Below, piece by piece: positions 16,024 through 23,931 of a DNA stretch of 64,000 bases. Made by a program: the position numbers and the translations under genes. Source of the DNA: Nonomuraea rubra (GTDB taxonomy: Bacteria; Actinomycetota; Actinomycetes; Streptosporangiales; Streptosporangiaceae); NCBI RefSeq assembly GCF_014207985.1, contig NZ_JACHMI010000001.1:7919001-7983000 (forward strand), in the 5' to 3' direction. Below the pieces are notes generated by a model. That model made no database searches, was not told the DNA's origin, and was given only the letters and a program-made list of their open reading frames with translations. Every line of letters starts with the position of its first letter. The first letter of the stretch is position 1.

Positions 16024-17361
16024 GTGAGCAGCAATCTAGTGGATCTCGATTCCTGGCGAGCACTCCCCGCGGCGCAGCAGCCCGACTGGCCGGACCGCGG
16101 AGAGCTCGACAAGGTTGTCGCCGAGCTCGGCGGCCTGCCCCCGCTGGTCTTCGCCGGCGAGTGCGACCAGCTCAAGGAGCAGATGGCCGCGGTCGCCCGC
16201 GGCGAGGCGTTCGTCCTTCAGGGCGGTGACTGCGCCGAGACCTTCGCCGGCGCGACGGCCGACAACGTGCGCCAGAAGTTGAAGACGTTGCTCCAGATGG
16301 CCATCGTGCTGACGTACGCGGGCCGGGTGCCGGTGGTGAAGATCGGCCGGGTGGCCGGGCAGTTCGCCAAGCCGCGTTCCAAGGGCACCGAGACGCGGGG
16401 CGGCGTGGAGCTGCCCGCCTACCGGGGTGACATGGTCAACGGGTTCGACTTCACGGAGGAGGCGCGCAGACCCGACCCGTGGCGGCTGCTCAAGGCGTAC
16501 CACTCCTCCGCCGTGACGCTCAACCTGGCACGCGCCTTCACCAAGGGCGGCTACGCCGACCTGCGGCAGGTGCACGCGTGGAACCAGGACTTCGTGGCCG
16601 AGTCGCCCGCCGGGCGCCGCTACGAGCAGCTGGCCAGGGAGATCGACCAGGCGCTGGCGTTCATGCGGGCGTGCGGGGCCGACCCCGAGGAGTTCCACAC
16701 GGTCGAGTTCTACTCCTCGCACGAGGCGCTCATCCTCGACTACGACCGGGCGCTCACGCGCATCGACTCGCGGACGGGGCTGCCGTACGACGTGTCGGCG
16801 CACATGGTCTGGATCGGCGAGCGCACCCGCCAGCTCGACGGCGCGCACGTCGACTTCTTCTCGAGGATCCGCAACCCGATCGGCGTCAAGCTCGGCCCGA
16901 CGACCTCGCCCGACGAGGCGCTGGCGCTGATCGACAAGCTCAACCCGGCCAACGAGCCGGGCCGGCTCACGTTCATCACCCGCATGGGCGCCTCCAAGAT
17001 CCGCGAGCACCTGCCCGCGCTGGTCAAGGAGGTCACCGCGACGGGGGCCAGGGTGGCCTGGATCTGCGACCCGATGCACGGCAACACGTTCGAGGCGCCG
17101 AGCGGGCACAAGACGCGCCGCCTCGACGACGTGCTCGACGAGGTGGCCGGCTTCTTCGAGGTGCACCGCTCGCTGGGCACGCACCCGGGCGGCATCCACA
17201 TCGAGTTCACCGGCGACGACGTGACGGAGTGCGTGGGCGGCGGGTTCGAGATCGGCGAGACCGACCTGGCCACGCGCTACGAGACGGCCTGCGACCCGCG
17301 CCTCAACCGCGGCCAGTCCCTCGACCTCGCCTTCCGCGTGGCGGAGCTCTACCGCGGCTGA
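16024..17361 (+). CDS. aroF: class II (plant-type) DAHP synthase
   Basis: A 445-residue 3-deoxy-7-phosphoheptulonate synthase that condenses phosphoenolpyruvate and erythrose 4-phosphate in the first step of the shikimate pathway. Class II markers are clear: FVLQGGDCAETFAG with the metal-binding Cys near residue 70, KIGRVAGQFAKPRS, the YHSS segment, HMVWIGERTRQLDGAHV, KLGPTTSPDEAL, and the metal-binding WICDPMHGNT and HPGGIHIEFTGDDVTEC near the end. The start is GTG. It is monocistronic, with a strong hairpin behind it. Symbols in use vary (aroF, aroG, aroH). Confidence 0.95.
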   Translation: MSSNLVDLDSWRALPAAQQPDWPDRGELDKVVAELGGLPPLVFAGECDQLKEQMAAVARGEAFVLQGGDCAETFAGATADNVRQKLKTLLQMAIVLTYAGRVPVVKIGRVAGQFAKPRSKGTETRGGVELPAYRGDMVNGFDFTEEARRPDPWRLLKAYHSSAVTLNLARAFTKGGYADLRQVHAWNQDFVAESPAGRRYEQLAREIDQALAFMRACGADPEEFHTVEFYSSHEALILDYDRALTRIDSRTGLPYDVSAHMVWIGERTRQLDGAHVDFFSRIRNPIGVKLGPTTSPDEALALIDKLNPANEPGRLTFITRMGASKIREHLPALVKEVTATGARVAWICDPMHGNTFEAPSGHKTRRLDDVLDEVAGFFEVHRSLGTHPGGIHIEFTGDDVTECVGGGFEIGETDLATRYETACDPRLNRGQSLDLAFRVAELYRG

Positions 17362-17390
17362 CCCGGGGCCGGACGCCTGCTGTGCCCGGT

Positions 17391-17416
17391 GCGGGCCGGA
17401 GGGAACTCCGGCCCGC
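17391..17416 (+). terminator. terminator hairpin after DAHP synthase
   Basis: GCGGGCCGGAG (17391-17401), loop GGAA, CTCCGGCCCGC (17406-17416): a perfect 11-base stem with a 4-base GNRA-type loop. There is no U-tract, which is common for actinomycete terminators. Confidence 0.85.
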
Positions 17417-17510
17417 GTCGGTGTCATCACAGCCCGTTCGAGTGATTTACCTCTCATTTCCAGGTAAACCGAATTCCCGATATTCCTGCACGTTCCGGAG
17501 CTATGATCAC

Positions 17511-17534
17511 CCCGAAAAGAGCCCATTTTTCGGG
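17511..17534 (+). promoter_or_regulatory. leader hairpin touching the methyltransferase ribosome binding site
   Basis: CCCGAAAA (17511-17518) pairs perfectly with TTTTCGGG (17527-17534) around an 8-base loop. The 3' arm contains the first bases of the CGGGAGAAG ribosome binding site of the GTG start at 17542, so folding would hide it. This could be a simple translational control element. Confidence 0.5.
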
Positions 17535-17541
17535 AGAAGAT

Positions 17542-18315
17542 GTGGACAGTGCTCCGGAGGGGGTCGACCCCAACGTCCCCAACGTCGCGCGTATGTACGA
17601 CTACTACCTCGACGGCAAGGACAACTTCGCCGCGGACCGGGCGGCGGCGGAGCAGATCCTGAAGAAGTTCCCGGACACCAAGGTGGGCGCCCGCGCCAAC
17701 CGTGCCTTCCTGCGCCGCGCCGTGGGCTACCTGGTGGACCAGGGCGTGCGCCAGATCATCGACCTCGGCGCCGGCCTGCCGACCCAGGGCAACACGCACG
17801 AGATCGCGCCCGACGCCCGCGTCGTCTACGTCGACTACGACTCCGTGGTGTGCGTGCACGGTAGGGCGCTGCTGGCCAGGAAGGACAACGTCGACTTCCT
17901 GCAGGCCGACGTGCGCGAGCCGGACGCGCTGCTCGACAAGCTGGGCGGCCTGGTGGACTTCGAGCAGCCGGTGGCGTTCCTGGCGCTGGCGATCCTGCAC
18001 TTCATCCCCGACGAGGTCGCCTACGACGTGGTGGCCAAGCTGCGCAAGGCGAGCGCGCCGGGCAGCCATCTGGTGATCAGCCACGCGGTGGACCCCACGC
18101 CGGACGTCACCCCGCAGGCGCTGGAGATCTACAAGAAGGCCACGGCCTCGCTGAACCTGCGCACCCGCGAGGAGATCCTGCGCTTCTTCGAGGGCTACGA
18201 GCTGGCCGAGCCGGGGCTGACGTTCCCGAACGGCTGGCGCCCCGACGACCCGTCCGCGCCGGGCAACGGCATCAACTTCGGCTACGTCGGCGTCGGCCGC
18301 AAGCCCGCCCACTGA
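17542..18315 (+). CDS. SAM-dependent methyltransferase, Methyltransf_19 (DUF574) family
   Basis: A 257-residue protein of the actinomycete-specific S-adenosylmethionine methyltransferase family. The characteristic N-terminus VPNVARMYDYYLDGKDNFAA is present. The SAM-binding motif I reads IIDLGAGLPTQGNTHEIA, followed by the acidic VVYVDYDSVV. Targets of the family are not known, and many genomes carry many copies. I prefer the GTG at 17542 because GGGAGAAG precedes it and relatives start with a similar short acidic leader; an ATG at 17503 adds 13 residues across the hairpin. Confidence 0.85.
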   Translation: MDSAPEGVDPNVPNVARMYDYYLDGKDNFAADRAAAEQILKKFPDTKVGARANRAFLRRAVGYLVDQGVRQIIDLGAGLPTQGNTHEIAPDARVVYVDYDSVVCVHGRALLARKDNVDFLQADVREPDALLDKLGGLVDFEQPVAFLALAILHFIPDEVAYDVVAKLRKASAPGSHLVISHAVDPTPDVTPQALEIYKKATASLNLRTREEILRFFEGYELAEPGLTFPNGWRPDDPSAPGNGINFGYVGVGRKPAH

Positions 18316-18413
18316 GGAACCGCCGGACAGCACTGAGGAACCGCCGGAAGCACTGAGGGACCGCCGGAAAGCACTGAGGGAACGCGGAAGAGCTCTCAGG
18401 GAACGCCGGAAAG
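18310..18413 (+). repeat. five tandem 20-22 base copies of the methyltransferase stop region
   Basis: Units at 18310-18330, 18331-18350, 18351-18371, 18372-18392 and 18393-18413 share CACTGAGGGAACCGCCGGAA. The first unit includes the final His codon and the TGA stop of the methyltransferase. Divergence rises toward the last unit (CACTGA becomes CTCTCA). No spacers of varying sequence are present, so this is not a CRISPR array. Confidence 0.9.
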
Positions 18414-18419
18414 GCGAAA

Positions 18420-18440
18420 GCCCCGCCGCGCGGGCGGGGC
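18420..18440. terminator. bidirectional terminator between methyltransferase and thioredoxin
   Basis: GCCCCGCC (18420-18427), a 5-base loop and GGCGGGGC (18433-18440) give a perfect 8-base stem between two convergent genes. A GCGAAAG run stands on its left side. Confidence 0.8.
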
Positions 18441-18455
18441 CTGCTCGCAGGCGGG

Positions 18456-18848
18456 TCAGTTCTGCTGGGCGTTCTTCAGCTCCTCGCTGAGCTCGGCCCT
18501 GATCGCGTCCATGTCGAGCGCCCTGACCTGGCGGATCAGGTCCTCGAGCGCGGGTGCCGGGATGGCGCCGGCCTGGGCGAAGACCACGATGCCGTCGCGG
18601 ATGGCCATCAGCGTGGGGATCGAGGTGATGTCGAACCCCTGCGCGAGCCCCTGCTCGGCGTCCGTGTCGATCTTGCCGAAGGTGATGTCGTCGTGCTTGT
18701 CCGACGCCTGCTCGAAGATCGGCCCGAACTTCTTGCACGGCGGGCACCACTCGGCCCAGAAGTCGAGCAGCACGATCCCCTTGTCGGCGATGTCGTTGAA
18801 GTTCTTCTCGGTTACTTCGATGGTCGCCACAAGTGGCTCCTCGCTCAT
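18456..18848 (-). CDS. thioredoxin-like protein with WCPPC active site
   Basis: A 130-residue thioredoxin-fold protein. The redox site is WAEWCPPCKKFGP, so CPPC replaces the canonical CGPC; proline here usually makes the disulfide less reducing-friendly than in Trx1. The cis-Pro loop ITSIPTLMAI is intact. A 20-residue C-terminal helix beyond the fold is charged. It has no signal peptide, so it acts in the cytoplasm. The ATG at 18848 fits the family start better than an upstream GTG. It convergently faces the methyltransferase. Confidence 0.9.
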   Translation of the reverse strand: MSEEPLVATIEVTEKNFNDIADKGIVLLDFWAEWCPPCKKFGPIFEQASDKHDDITFGKIDTDAEQGLAQGFDITSIPTLMAIRDGIVVFAQAGAIPAPALEDLIRQVRALDMDAIRAELSEELKNAQQN

Positions 18849-19033
18849 TGTCGTTAGCAGTGCATCCGTCTCAACCACGTACCCAGTACCAGCATTCCAT
18901 GCTCGGACGCACGGTGTGGCCCGGTGCGGGAGACAGCCGGACGGTCCAATTCAGACCGCATATTTCCGCACAAACATGGGGAGACATAAAATTCCCGAAC
19001 CTTGACACCGGCCGCGACGGGTATCACCCATGC

Positions 19034-20407
19034 ATGGACTGGGTCACCTGCGCGTATTCCGCTGCCTGCACCGGAGTCGCTAGCCGGACCTCCGGCCTCT
19101 GCATGGCTCACCTCGATCCCGAACAACTCGCCGCGGCCCTGAGCGCGCTCTCCCCCGGCCGCCTGATCGACCTGCGCGGCACCACCGTCACCAGCGACCT
19201 GCTGTCCAGGGTCCTCGACGCGACCGATCGCAGGCCGGGCCGTACGCGGCTGGACCGGGCCAGGTTCACCGGCGACGTCCGGCTGTCAGGGGTGACGTTC
19301 GCCGGGGACGTCTCGCTCGACGGCGCCCGGTTCGACCGGCTGGCCTCGTTCTTCGGCGCCCGGTTCGAGGGGAACGTGTCGCTGGCGGGCGTGCGCTTCA
19401 CCAGGGAGCTGTCCTTCCACGGGGTCACCGTGCGCGGGCACGTCTCGCTCGACCGGGCCGTGATGTCGCGTGACGCGCTGTTCAGCCAGGCCGTGTTCGG
19501 CCACGGGCTGTCGTGCGAGCGGGCCAGGTTCGACGGGTACGCCACCTTCGACGGCGCCCGGCTCGGCGACGGGGCCGCGTTCAGGGGGGCGCGCTTCGGC
19601 CGTACGCTGTCGTTCCGCAAGGTCAGCGGGCACGCCGGGTTCGAGGCGGCGCACTTCGCCGCGGACGCGTACCTGTCGGCGACCGGCCGGCTCTCGGCGG
19701 CCAGGGCGCGCGCCGACGGGCTGCTCGACGTGGCGGTCGCGCGGTGCGGTGTGGACCTGCGGCACGTGGAGGTGACGGGCCCGACGACCGTGCGGCTGAC
19801 GGACTCGCAGGCCGACCTGGAGGGCGCGGTGCTGCGCGGCCCCGCCACCGTCATGGGGCGCGGCAGGTCCACGCTGACCTCGCTGCGGCAGGCCGACGCG
19901 ACCAGCCTGGAGCTGTTCGGGCTGGACCTGTCGGCGTGCCGGTTCGCGGGGCTGGCGCACCCTTCCGGGGTGCGGGTGAAGGAGTGCACGTTCGCGCTCA
20001 CGCCCCGCGGGGTGCGGGTGAGCCTGCGGTGGCCGATGTTGCGGTGGTTCTCGCGGCGGCGGGCGCTGGCCGACGAGCGTACGATGCACAGCCGTTCCGG
20101 CACCGGCCACCCCGGCGACCCTGGCGCCTCACCCGACCGGCTGGCGGCGCTCTACGCCGGGCTGCGGCCCGCCGACCGCGCCACCTCGGCCGACTTCGCC
20201 TTCGCCGCCATGGAGATGCGCCGGCAGGCCGGTCACGGCTGGTGGCTGTCGGTGTCGTGGCTGCTGTGCGGGTACGGCATGCGCATGGGCCGCGCGGCGG
20301 TCTGGCTCGCGCTGGTGATGGCCCTGATGGCGGCGGCCGTCGTGTGGAGCTCGGCCTCCCACGCCGGCCACCGCCCGGGAACCGTCGGCCCGGCGGTGCA
20401 CCGCTGA
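19034..20407 (+). CDS. pentapeptide-repeat-like membrane protein
   Basis: A 457-residue protein of three parts. The first 25 residues carry a Cys-rich motif (CAYSAACTGVASRTSGLCMAH) that could bind zinc. Residues about 65-300 are degenerate pentapeptide-like repeats, with A-R-F or V-x-F recurring every ten residues (DGARFDRLASFFGARFEGNV), expected to form a quadrilateral beta-helix. Near the end one or two membrane helices appear (AAVWLALVMALMAAAVVW). The function is unknown. The ATG at 19034 lacks a good ribosome binding site; the frame is open upstream to 18833, but the extra residues look non-coding. Confidence 0.7.
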   Translation: MDWVTCAYSAACTGVASRTSGLCMAHLDPEQLAAALSALSPGRLIDLRGTTVTSDLLSRVLDATDRRPGRTRLDRARFTGDVRLSGVTFAGDVSLDGARFDRLASFFGARFEGNVSLAGVRFTRELSFHGVTVRGHVSLDRAVMSRDALFSQAVFGHGLSCERARFDGYATFDGARLGDGAAFRGARFGRTLSFRKVSGHAGFEAAHFAADAYLSATGRLSAARARADGLLDVAVARCGVDLRHVEVTGPTTVRLTDSQADLEGAVLRGPATVMGRGRSTLTSLRQADATSLELFGLDLSACRFAGLAHPSGVRVKECTFALTPRGVRVSLRWPMLRWFSRRRALADERTMHSRSGTGHPGDPGASPDRLAALYAGLRPADRATSADFAFAAMEMRRQAGHGWWLSVSWLLCGYGMRMGRAAVWLALVMALMAAAVVWSSASHAGHRPGTVGPAVHR

Positions 20408-20418
20408 GCACCGGCGGG

Positions 20419-20865
20419 TCAGAACTCGCCGGCGATCTGCTCGATGGCGCCGAACATGCGCGGCCAGCCGCCGCCCATGATCCGCCGTGAGAGCTGCTGC
20501 AGCTCGTCGTCCGGGTCGAAGCCCTCGTGGTCGAGGAAGAGCCGCGTGCCCTTGCCCTCGGGCTCCAGGCGCCAGGTGACCGTCCAGTCGGCCCGCTTGT
20601 TGTCGCTCCAGCTGATCTGCAGCAGCTTCTCCGGCTCGATCCGCAACACCTCGCAGTGGACGATCCCGTCGAAACCGACCTGCTTCTTGGGCTGGGTGGT
20701 GAACGTGAACCGGTGCCCCACCTCCGGCTTGAAGTCGCCCGGCATGAGCCAGCGGGCGACGAGCTCGGGCTCGGTGAGTGCCCGCCACACCTTCGCTGGC
20801 GGATGCCCGATGAACTGGTCGAGCCTGATCGCGCGCAGGTCTTCAGCGGTCCGGTCGTGAGCCAT
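20419..20865 (-). CDS. SRPBCC (AHSA1-type) domain protein
   Basis: A 148-residue START/SRPBCC-fold protein of the activator-of-Hsp90 homologue-like group (DUF1801/AHSA1). The N-terminal IGHPPAKVWRALTEPELVAR and the Trp-rich strand WRLEPEGKGTRLFL are typical. These bind hydrophobic ligands in a deep pocket. It is the last gene of a three-gene operon with an ArsR regulator that overlaps it by 23 bases, a pairing seen in many bacteria. Confidence 0.88.
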   Translation of the reverse strand: MAHDRTAEDLRAIRLDQFIGHPPAKVWRALTEPELVARWLMPGDFKPEVGHRFTFTTQPKKQVGFDGIVHCEVLRIEPEKLLQISWSDNKRADWTVTWRLEPEGKGTRLFLDHEGFDPDDELQQLSRRIMGGGWPRMFGAIEQIAGEF

Positions 20866-21184
20866 CGTCGTCTTCCATTTCGTCGAGAAGGTCGGTAAGA
20901 GCAGTAAGGCGCTCGCGCCAGAACCGCTCGTACGGGGTGAGCCAGTCGCGGATCTCCATGAGGGGCCCCGCCTCCAGCCGGTAGTGGCGCTCCCTGCCCT
21001 TGCGGGACTCGGCCACCAGCCCGGCGTCCCTGAGCACCTTGAGGTGCTCCGACACGCTGGGCCTGCTCATGTCGAACCGCTCGGCCAGCCGCCCGGCGGG
21101 CTGGGCGCCCTCGTCGAGCAGCAGGCGCAGCAGCTCGCGCCGGGCCGGGCTGGCCAGCGCGGTGAAAACGTGATCGGCGGTCAC
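20843..21184 (-). CDS. ArsR-family winged-helix repressor
   Basis: A 113-residue ArsR/SmtB-type regulator. The helix-turn-helix is FDMSRPSVSEHLKVLRDAG, preceded by LASPARRELLRLL and followed by the wing RKGRERHYRLE. The metal-binding ELCVCDL motif is missing, so it belongs to the metal-independent group that accompanies SRPBCC proteins. The GTG at 21184 overlaps the stop of the upstream VOC gene (GTGA). It probably binds the palindrome at 21549-21564. Confidence 0.9.
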   Translation of the reverse strand: MTADHVFTALASPARRELLRLLLDEGAQPAGRLAERFDMSRPSVSEHLKVLRDAGLVAESRKGRERHYRLEAGPLMEIRDWLTPYERFWRERLTALTDLLDEMEDDDGSRPDR

Positions 21185-21543
21185 GTCTGGCTGACCACGA
21201 ATCCGTTGCCGAACGGGTCGTGGAACAGCAGCTGGCGGCCCCACGCCTCCTCGCTCGGACCCTGGAAGGCGATCCCGTTCTCCTGGAGCCGGGCGGCCAG
21301 CGCGTCGAGGTCGGGCGCGCCCACGACGAGGCCGCCGATCGGCGCCATGCCGGGGAACCAGGAGGCCAGCAGCAGCGTGGTCTCCGCGCCCTTGGGCGCG
21401 ACGGTGAGCCAGCGGCCCATCGGGAACGGGTTGTCGGTGCGGACCTCGAAGCCCAGCACGCGCGTGTAGAAGCCGAGCGCCCGCTCCTGGTCGCCGACGG
21501 GCACGGTGATGGTGAGGATGGAGGAGATTGGCATGTCAGCCAC
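21181..21543 (-). CDS. VOC-superfamily (glyoxalase/bleomycin resistance-like) protein
   Basis: A 120-residue vicinal-oxygen-chelate fold protein with two beta-alpha-beta-beta-beta halves: SILTITVPVGDQERALGFYT at the start and GRQLLFHDPFGNGFVVSQT at the end. It resembles DUF-type antibiotic-binding or glyoxalase-like enzymes; the metal ligands are not clear. It is the first gene of the VOC-ArsR-SRPBCC operon. An in-frame ATG three codons in is an equally good start. Confidence 0.88.
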   Translation of the reverse strand: MADMPISSILTITVPVGDQERALGFYTRVLGFEVRTDNPFPMGRWLTVAPKGAETTLLLASWFPGMAPIGGLVVGAPDLDALAARLQENGIAFQGPSEEAWGRQLLFHDPFGNGFVVSQT

Positions 21544-21548
21544 TATAC

Positions 21549-21564
21549 GTAGGAATTTTCCTAC
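21549..21564. promoter_or_regulatory. perfect palindrome at the VOC-ArsR-SRPBCC promoter
   Basis: GTAGGAA-TT-TTCCTAC, a 7-base perfect inverted repeat with a 2-base centre, begins 5 bases upstream of the VOC start on the operon's 5' side. It is the obvious candidate operator for the ArsR-type regulator of the operon. Confidence 0.75.
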
Positions 21565-21635
21565 ATGACAACCCCGACGAATCTCAGGGTGCTCCCGGAT
21601 GGACCCCCTAGATCGCCGTCCGTAAACTTTGAGCC

Positions 21636-22295
21636 ATGCTCATCGACGACTACGTGGCCGAGCTCGACGGCGTCCTGAGCGGCCCGCACGGCCCCAAGCG
21701 CGACCTGGTCGTCGAGGCCCGCGACAGCCTGGTCGACACCGCCGACGCGCTCGAGGCCGACGGGCTGGAGCGGGCGGAGGCCGAGCGGCAGGCGGTGGCG
21801 GAGTTCGGCGAGGTGCACGAGGTCGCGCCCGGCTACCAGGCCGAGCTGACCGCCGTCGCGGGGCGGCGGCTGGGGGTGCTGCTGTTCATCAGCGTGCCGA
21901 TCACCGTGGCCATGTGGTCGGTCCTGTGGCGGATCTATCCGGCCGGCGACGACGTCTGGCTCAGCCAGCCGTGGTGGTACTCCCCCGCCTCCAGGCTGCT
22001 CGACATCATCCAGCTCGGCACCGGCCTGTACGGCGGCCTCGTGCTGTTCGCGCTGAGCCGGGGCGCCCGCTGGATCCGCCGGCCACGGCTGGCGACCAGG
22101 TCGCTGGGCGTGCTGGTCTTCGCCTCCCTGCCGGTCACGGGCGGGCTGGGGCTGCTCATGACCTTCGGCATGGAGTCGCCCAACACCCTGCAGGGCCTGC
22201 CCGCCGTGCTGGCCAACCTGGTGACCTCGGCCATGTGGGGCATCCAGATCTACTGCGCCACGCGCTGCGTGCGCATGACGCGGGCCTCCGGCTGA
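21636..22295 (+). CDS. HAAS / permease-prefix domain membrane protein
   Basis: A 219-residue protein. The N-terminal 75 residues form the helical HAAS domain (permease prefix domain 1 type: DDYVAELDGVLSG, then EAERQAVAEFGEV). About four membrane helices follow. Such proteins are commonly encoded beside PadR repressors, and a padR gene faces it from the opposite strand. Its function is probably membrane sensing or an exporter accessory role; there is no catalytic motif. Confidence 0.75.
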   Translation: MLIDDYVAELDGVLSGPHGPKRDLVVEARDSLVDTADALEADGLERAEAERQAVAEFGEVHEVAPGYQAELTAVAGRRLGVLLFISVPITVAMWSVLWRIYPAGDDVWLSQPWWYSPASRLLDIIQLGTGLYGGLVLFALSRGARWIRRPRLATRSLGVLVFASLPVTGGLGLLMTFGMESPNTLQGLPAVLANLVTSAMWGIQIYCATRCVRMTRASG

Positions 22296-22323
22296 GCCTC
22301 CCGCCGCACCCCCCGCACACGAC

Positions 22324-22659
22324 TCAGCGCACGGCGCTCACGTCCGCCCGCAGGACGCTGCCGATCACGCTGGTGAACTCCTGCCAGGCCGACCGCTCGC
22401 CCTGGAGCTGCTTCCTGCCCGAGTCGGTCAGCCGGTACGTGCGCCGCTTGCGCCCGCCCACCGTCGCCCACTCGCTCGACAGGTAGCCGATGCGCTCCAG
22501 CCTGCGCAGCGCCGGGTAGACGGTGCCCGTGGGCACGTTGAGCGCGCCGCCGCTCCGTTCCTGCAGCGCCTCGATGATGGCGTAGCCGTGCAGCGGCTCG
22601 CGCTCCAGCACTGAGAGCAACAGCGCGTCCATGTGGCCGCGCAGCGCATCCGGGTTCAT
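22324..22659 (-). CDS. PadR-family transcriptional regulator
   Basis: A 111-residue PadR-type winged-helix regulator. It has the family signature LLLSVLEREPLHGYAIIEAL, the recognition region NVPTGTVYPALRRLERIGYL and the wing GGRKRRTYRLT. I prefer the ATG at 22659; an ATG at 22677 adds six residues. The gene is divergent from cydA, and the 87 bases between them hold two similar 10-base palindromes, so it may control cydABDC as well as itself. Confidence 0.9.
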   Translation of the reverse strand: MNPDALRGHMDALLLSVLEREPLHGYAIIEALQERSGGALNVPTGTVYPALRRLERIGYLSSEWATVGGRKRRTYRLTDSGRKQLQGERSAWQEFTSVIGSVLRADVSAVR

Positions 22660-22697
22660 GTCTCTGATCCTAAACATCGTTCCGCTAAGTAGCCAGT

Positions 22698-22722
22698 CTA
22701 CATGTAGGCTGCCTATATGTAG
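22698..22722. promoter_or_regulatory. two tandem PadR-like operator palindromes
   Basis: CTACATGTAG (22698-22707) and CTATATGTAG (22713-22722) are 15 bases apart from centre to centre, between the divergent padR and cydA genes. PadR dimers bind ATGT/ACAT-type dyads, and two sites in tandem are common. Position supports control of both genes. Confidence 0.7.
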
Positions 22723-22746
22723 CTAGGCACAACAACGGAGCGATTC

Positions 22747-23919
22747 ATGGACGTACTTGATCTGGCACGAACACAGTTCGCGGTGACAGGCAGCCTGCAC
22801 TTCCTCTTCGTGGTGCTCACGCTGGGACTGGCGCCGCTGGTGGCGATCATGCACACCCGGTGGGCGATGTCGGGCAAGCCGGTGCACGAGGGGATGACGC
22901 GGTTCTGGGGGCAGATCTACGTCATCAACTACGCCCTCGGCATCGTGACCGGGCTGGTGATGGAGTTCCAGTTCGGGCTGTCGTGGAGCGGGCTGTCGCA
23001 CTACGCGGGCGACGTGTTCGGCGCGCCGCTGGCCATGGAGACGCTGGTGGCCTTCTTCCTGGAGTCCACGTTCCTCGGCCTGTGGATCTTCGGCTGGAGC
23101 CGGCTGCCCAGGTGGGCGCACCTCGCGTGCATCTGGCTCGTGACGCTCACGGCGTACGCGAGCGCGTTCTACATCATGGTGGCCAACTCGTTCCTGCAGA
23201 ACCCGGCCGGCGCCGTCGTCCGCGGCGACCGGATGGAGCTGACCGACTTCGGCGCGCTGCTCACGAACCAGACCCTCGTCTTCGCCTTCCCGCACGTGAT
23301 CGGGGCCGGGCTGTTCACCGGCGGCATGGTGCTGGTGGGCGCGAGCGCGTACCGGCTGCGGCGCAGGGCCCAGGAGGTCGAGTTCTTCAGCCGGTCGCTG
23401 CGGATGGGCGTGGTCACGGCGGCCATCGGGATCCTGCTGACCATGGGCTTCGGATACGCGCAGTTCGCGGGCGTCCCCGAGGGAAAGTTCGGCAGCCACA
23501 ACGTCGCCGCGGCCGTCCCGCTCGGGTTCATGATCGAGTTCGGACAGCTCCTGGGGCTCGTCGTGCTGTTCGTGATGCTGCCGATGATCGCGATCCTGCC
23601 GCGGGCGCGGTGGACGCATCCCATCCTGATCGCGATGACGCCGCTGCCGTTCGTCCTGTCCATCCTCGGCTGGATGGCCAGGGAGATCGGCCGCCAGCCG
23701 TGGATGATCTGGGAGCGGCTCACCGTCGCCGACGCCCTGTCTCCCGGCCTGACGGCGGGGATGGTGACGACGTCGCTCATCGGGTTCGGCGCCGTGCTCG
23801 GGCTGCTGGCGATCGTGGACTACGTCCTCATCGCCCGGGTGATCAGGCGCGGCCCGCACGCCCTCGACCTCGGCGCCACCGCCCGCGAAGAGCCCCCGAC
23901 CCCCGCGATGAGCTACTGA
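22747..23919 (+). CDS. cydA: cytochrome bd oxidase subunit I with missing quinol loop
   Basis: A 390-residue CydA-type subunit, well short of the 470-520 usual for the family. The haem ligands are all present: His18 (E. coli His19), Glu98 and Glu106 in FGAPLAMETLVAFFLEST (E. coli Glu99 and Glu107), His183 in FPHVIGAG, a Met near 262, and Glu313 in REIGRQPW. Between helices VI and VII, where the quinol-binding Q-loop of more than 100 residues belongs, there are only about 15 residues (VPEGKFGSHNVAAA). No K-x4-E quinol motif is present. The haem core should work, but the electron donor is in question. It starts the cydABDC operon. Confidence 0.9.
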   Translation: MDVLDLARTQFAVTGSLHFLFVVLTLGLAPLVAIMHTRWAMSGKPVHEGMTRFWGQIYVINYALGIVTGLVMEFQFGLSWSGLSHYAGDVFGAPLAMETLVAFFLESTFLGLWIFGWSRLPRWAHLACIWLVTLTAYASAFYIMVANSFLQNPAGAVVRGDRMELTDFGALLTNQTLVFAFPHVIGAGLFTGGMVLVGASAYRLRRRAQEVEFFSRSLRMGVVTAAIGILLTMGFGYAQFAGVPEGKFGSHNVAAAVPLGFMIEFGQLLGLVVLFVMLPMIAILPRARWTHPILIAMTPLPFVLSILGWMAREIGRQPWMIWERLTVADALSPGLTAGMVTTSLIGFGAVLGLLAIVDYVLIARVIRRGPHALDLGATAREEPPTPAMSY

Positions 23920-23931
23920 GGAGCCCCTGGA

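Noticed and set aside
18310..18413. Possible CRISPR array
   Set aside because: The units are directly adjacent without variable spacers, and no cas genes are near. It is a tandem repeat of a stop region.
16036..18750. A 904-codon open frame antisense to DAHP synthase and the methyltransferase
   Set aside because: Low-complexity composition, and both genes on the other strand have clear family motifs, so it is a shadow frame.
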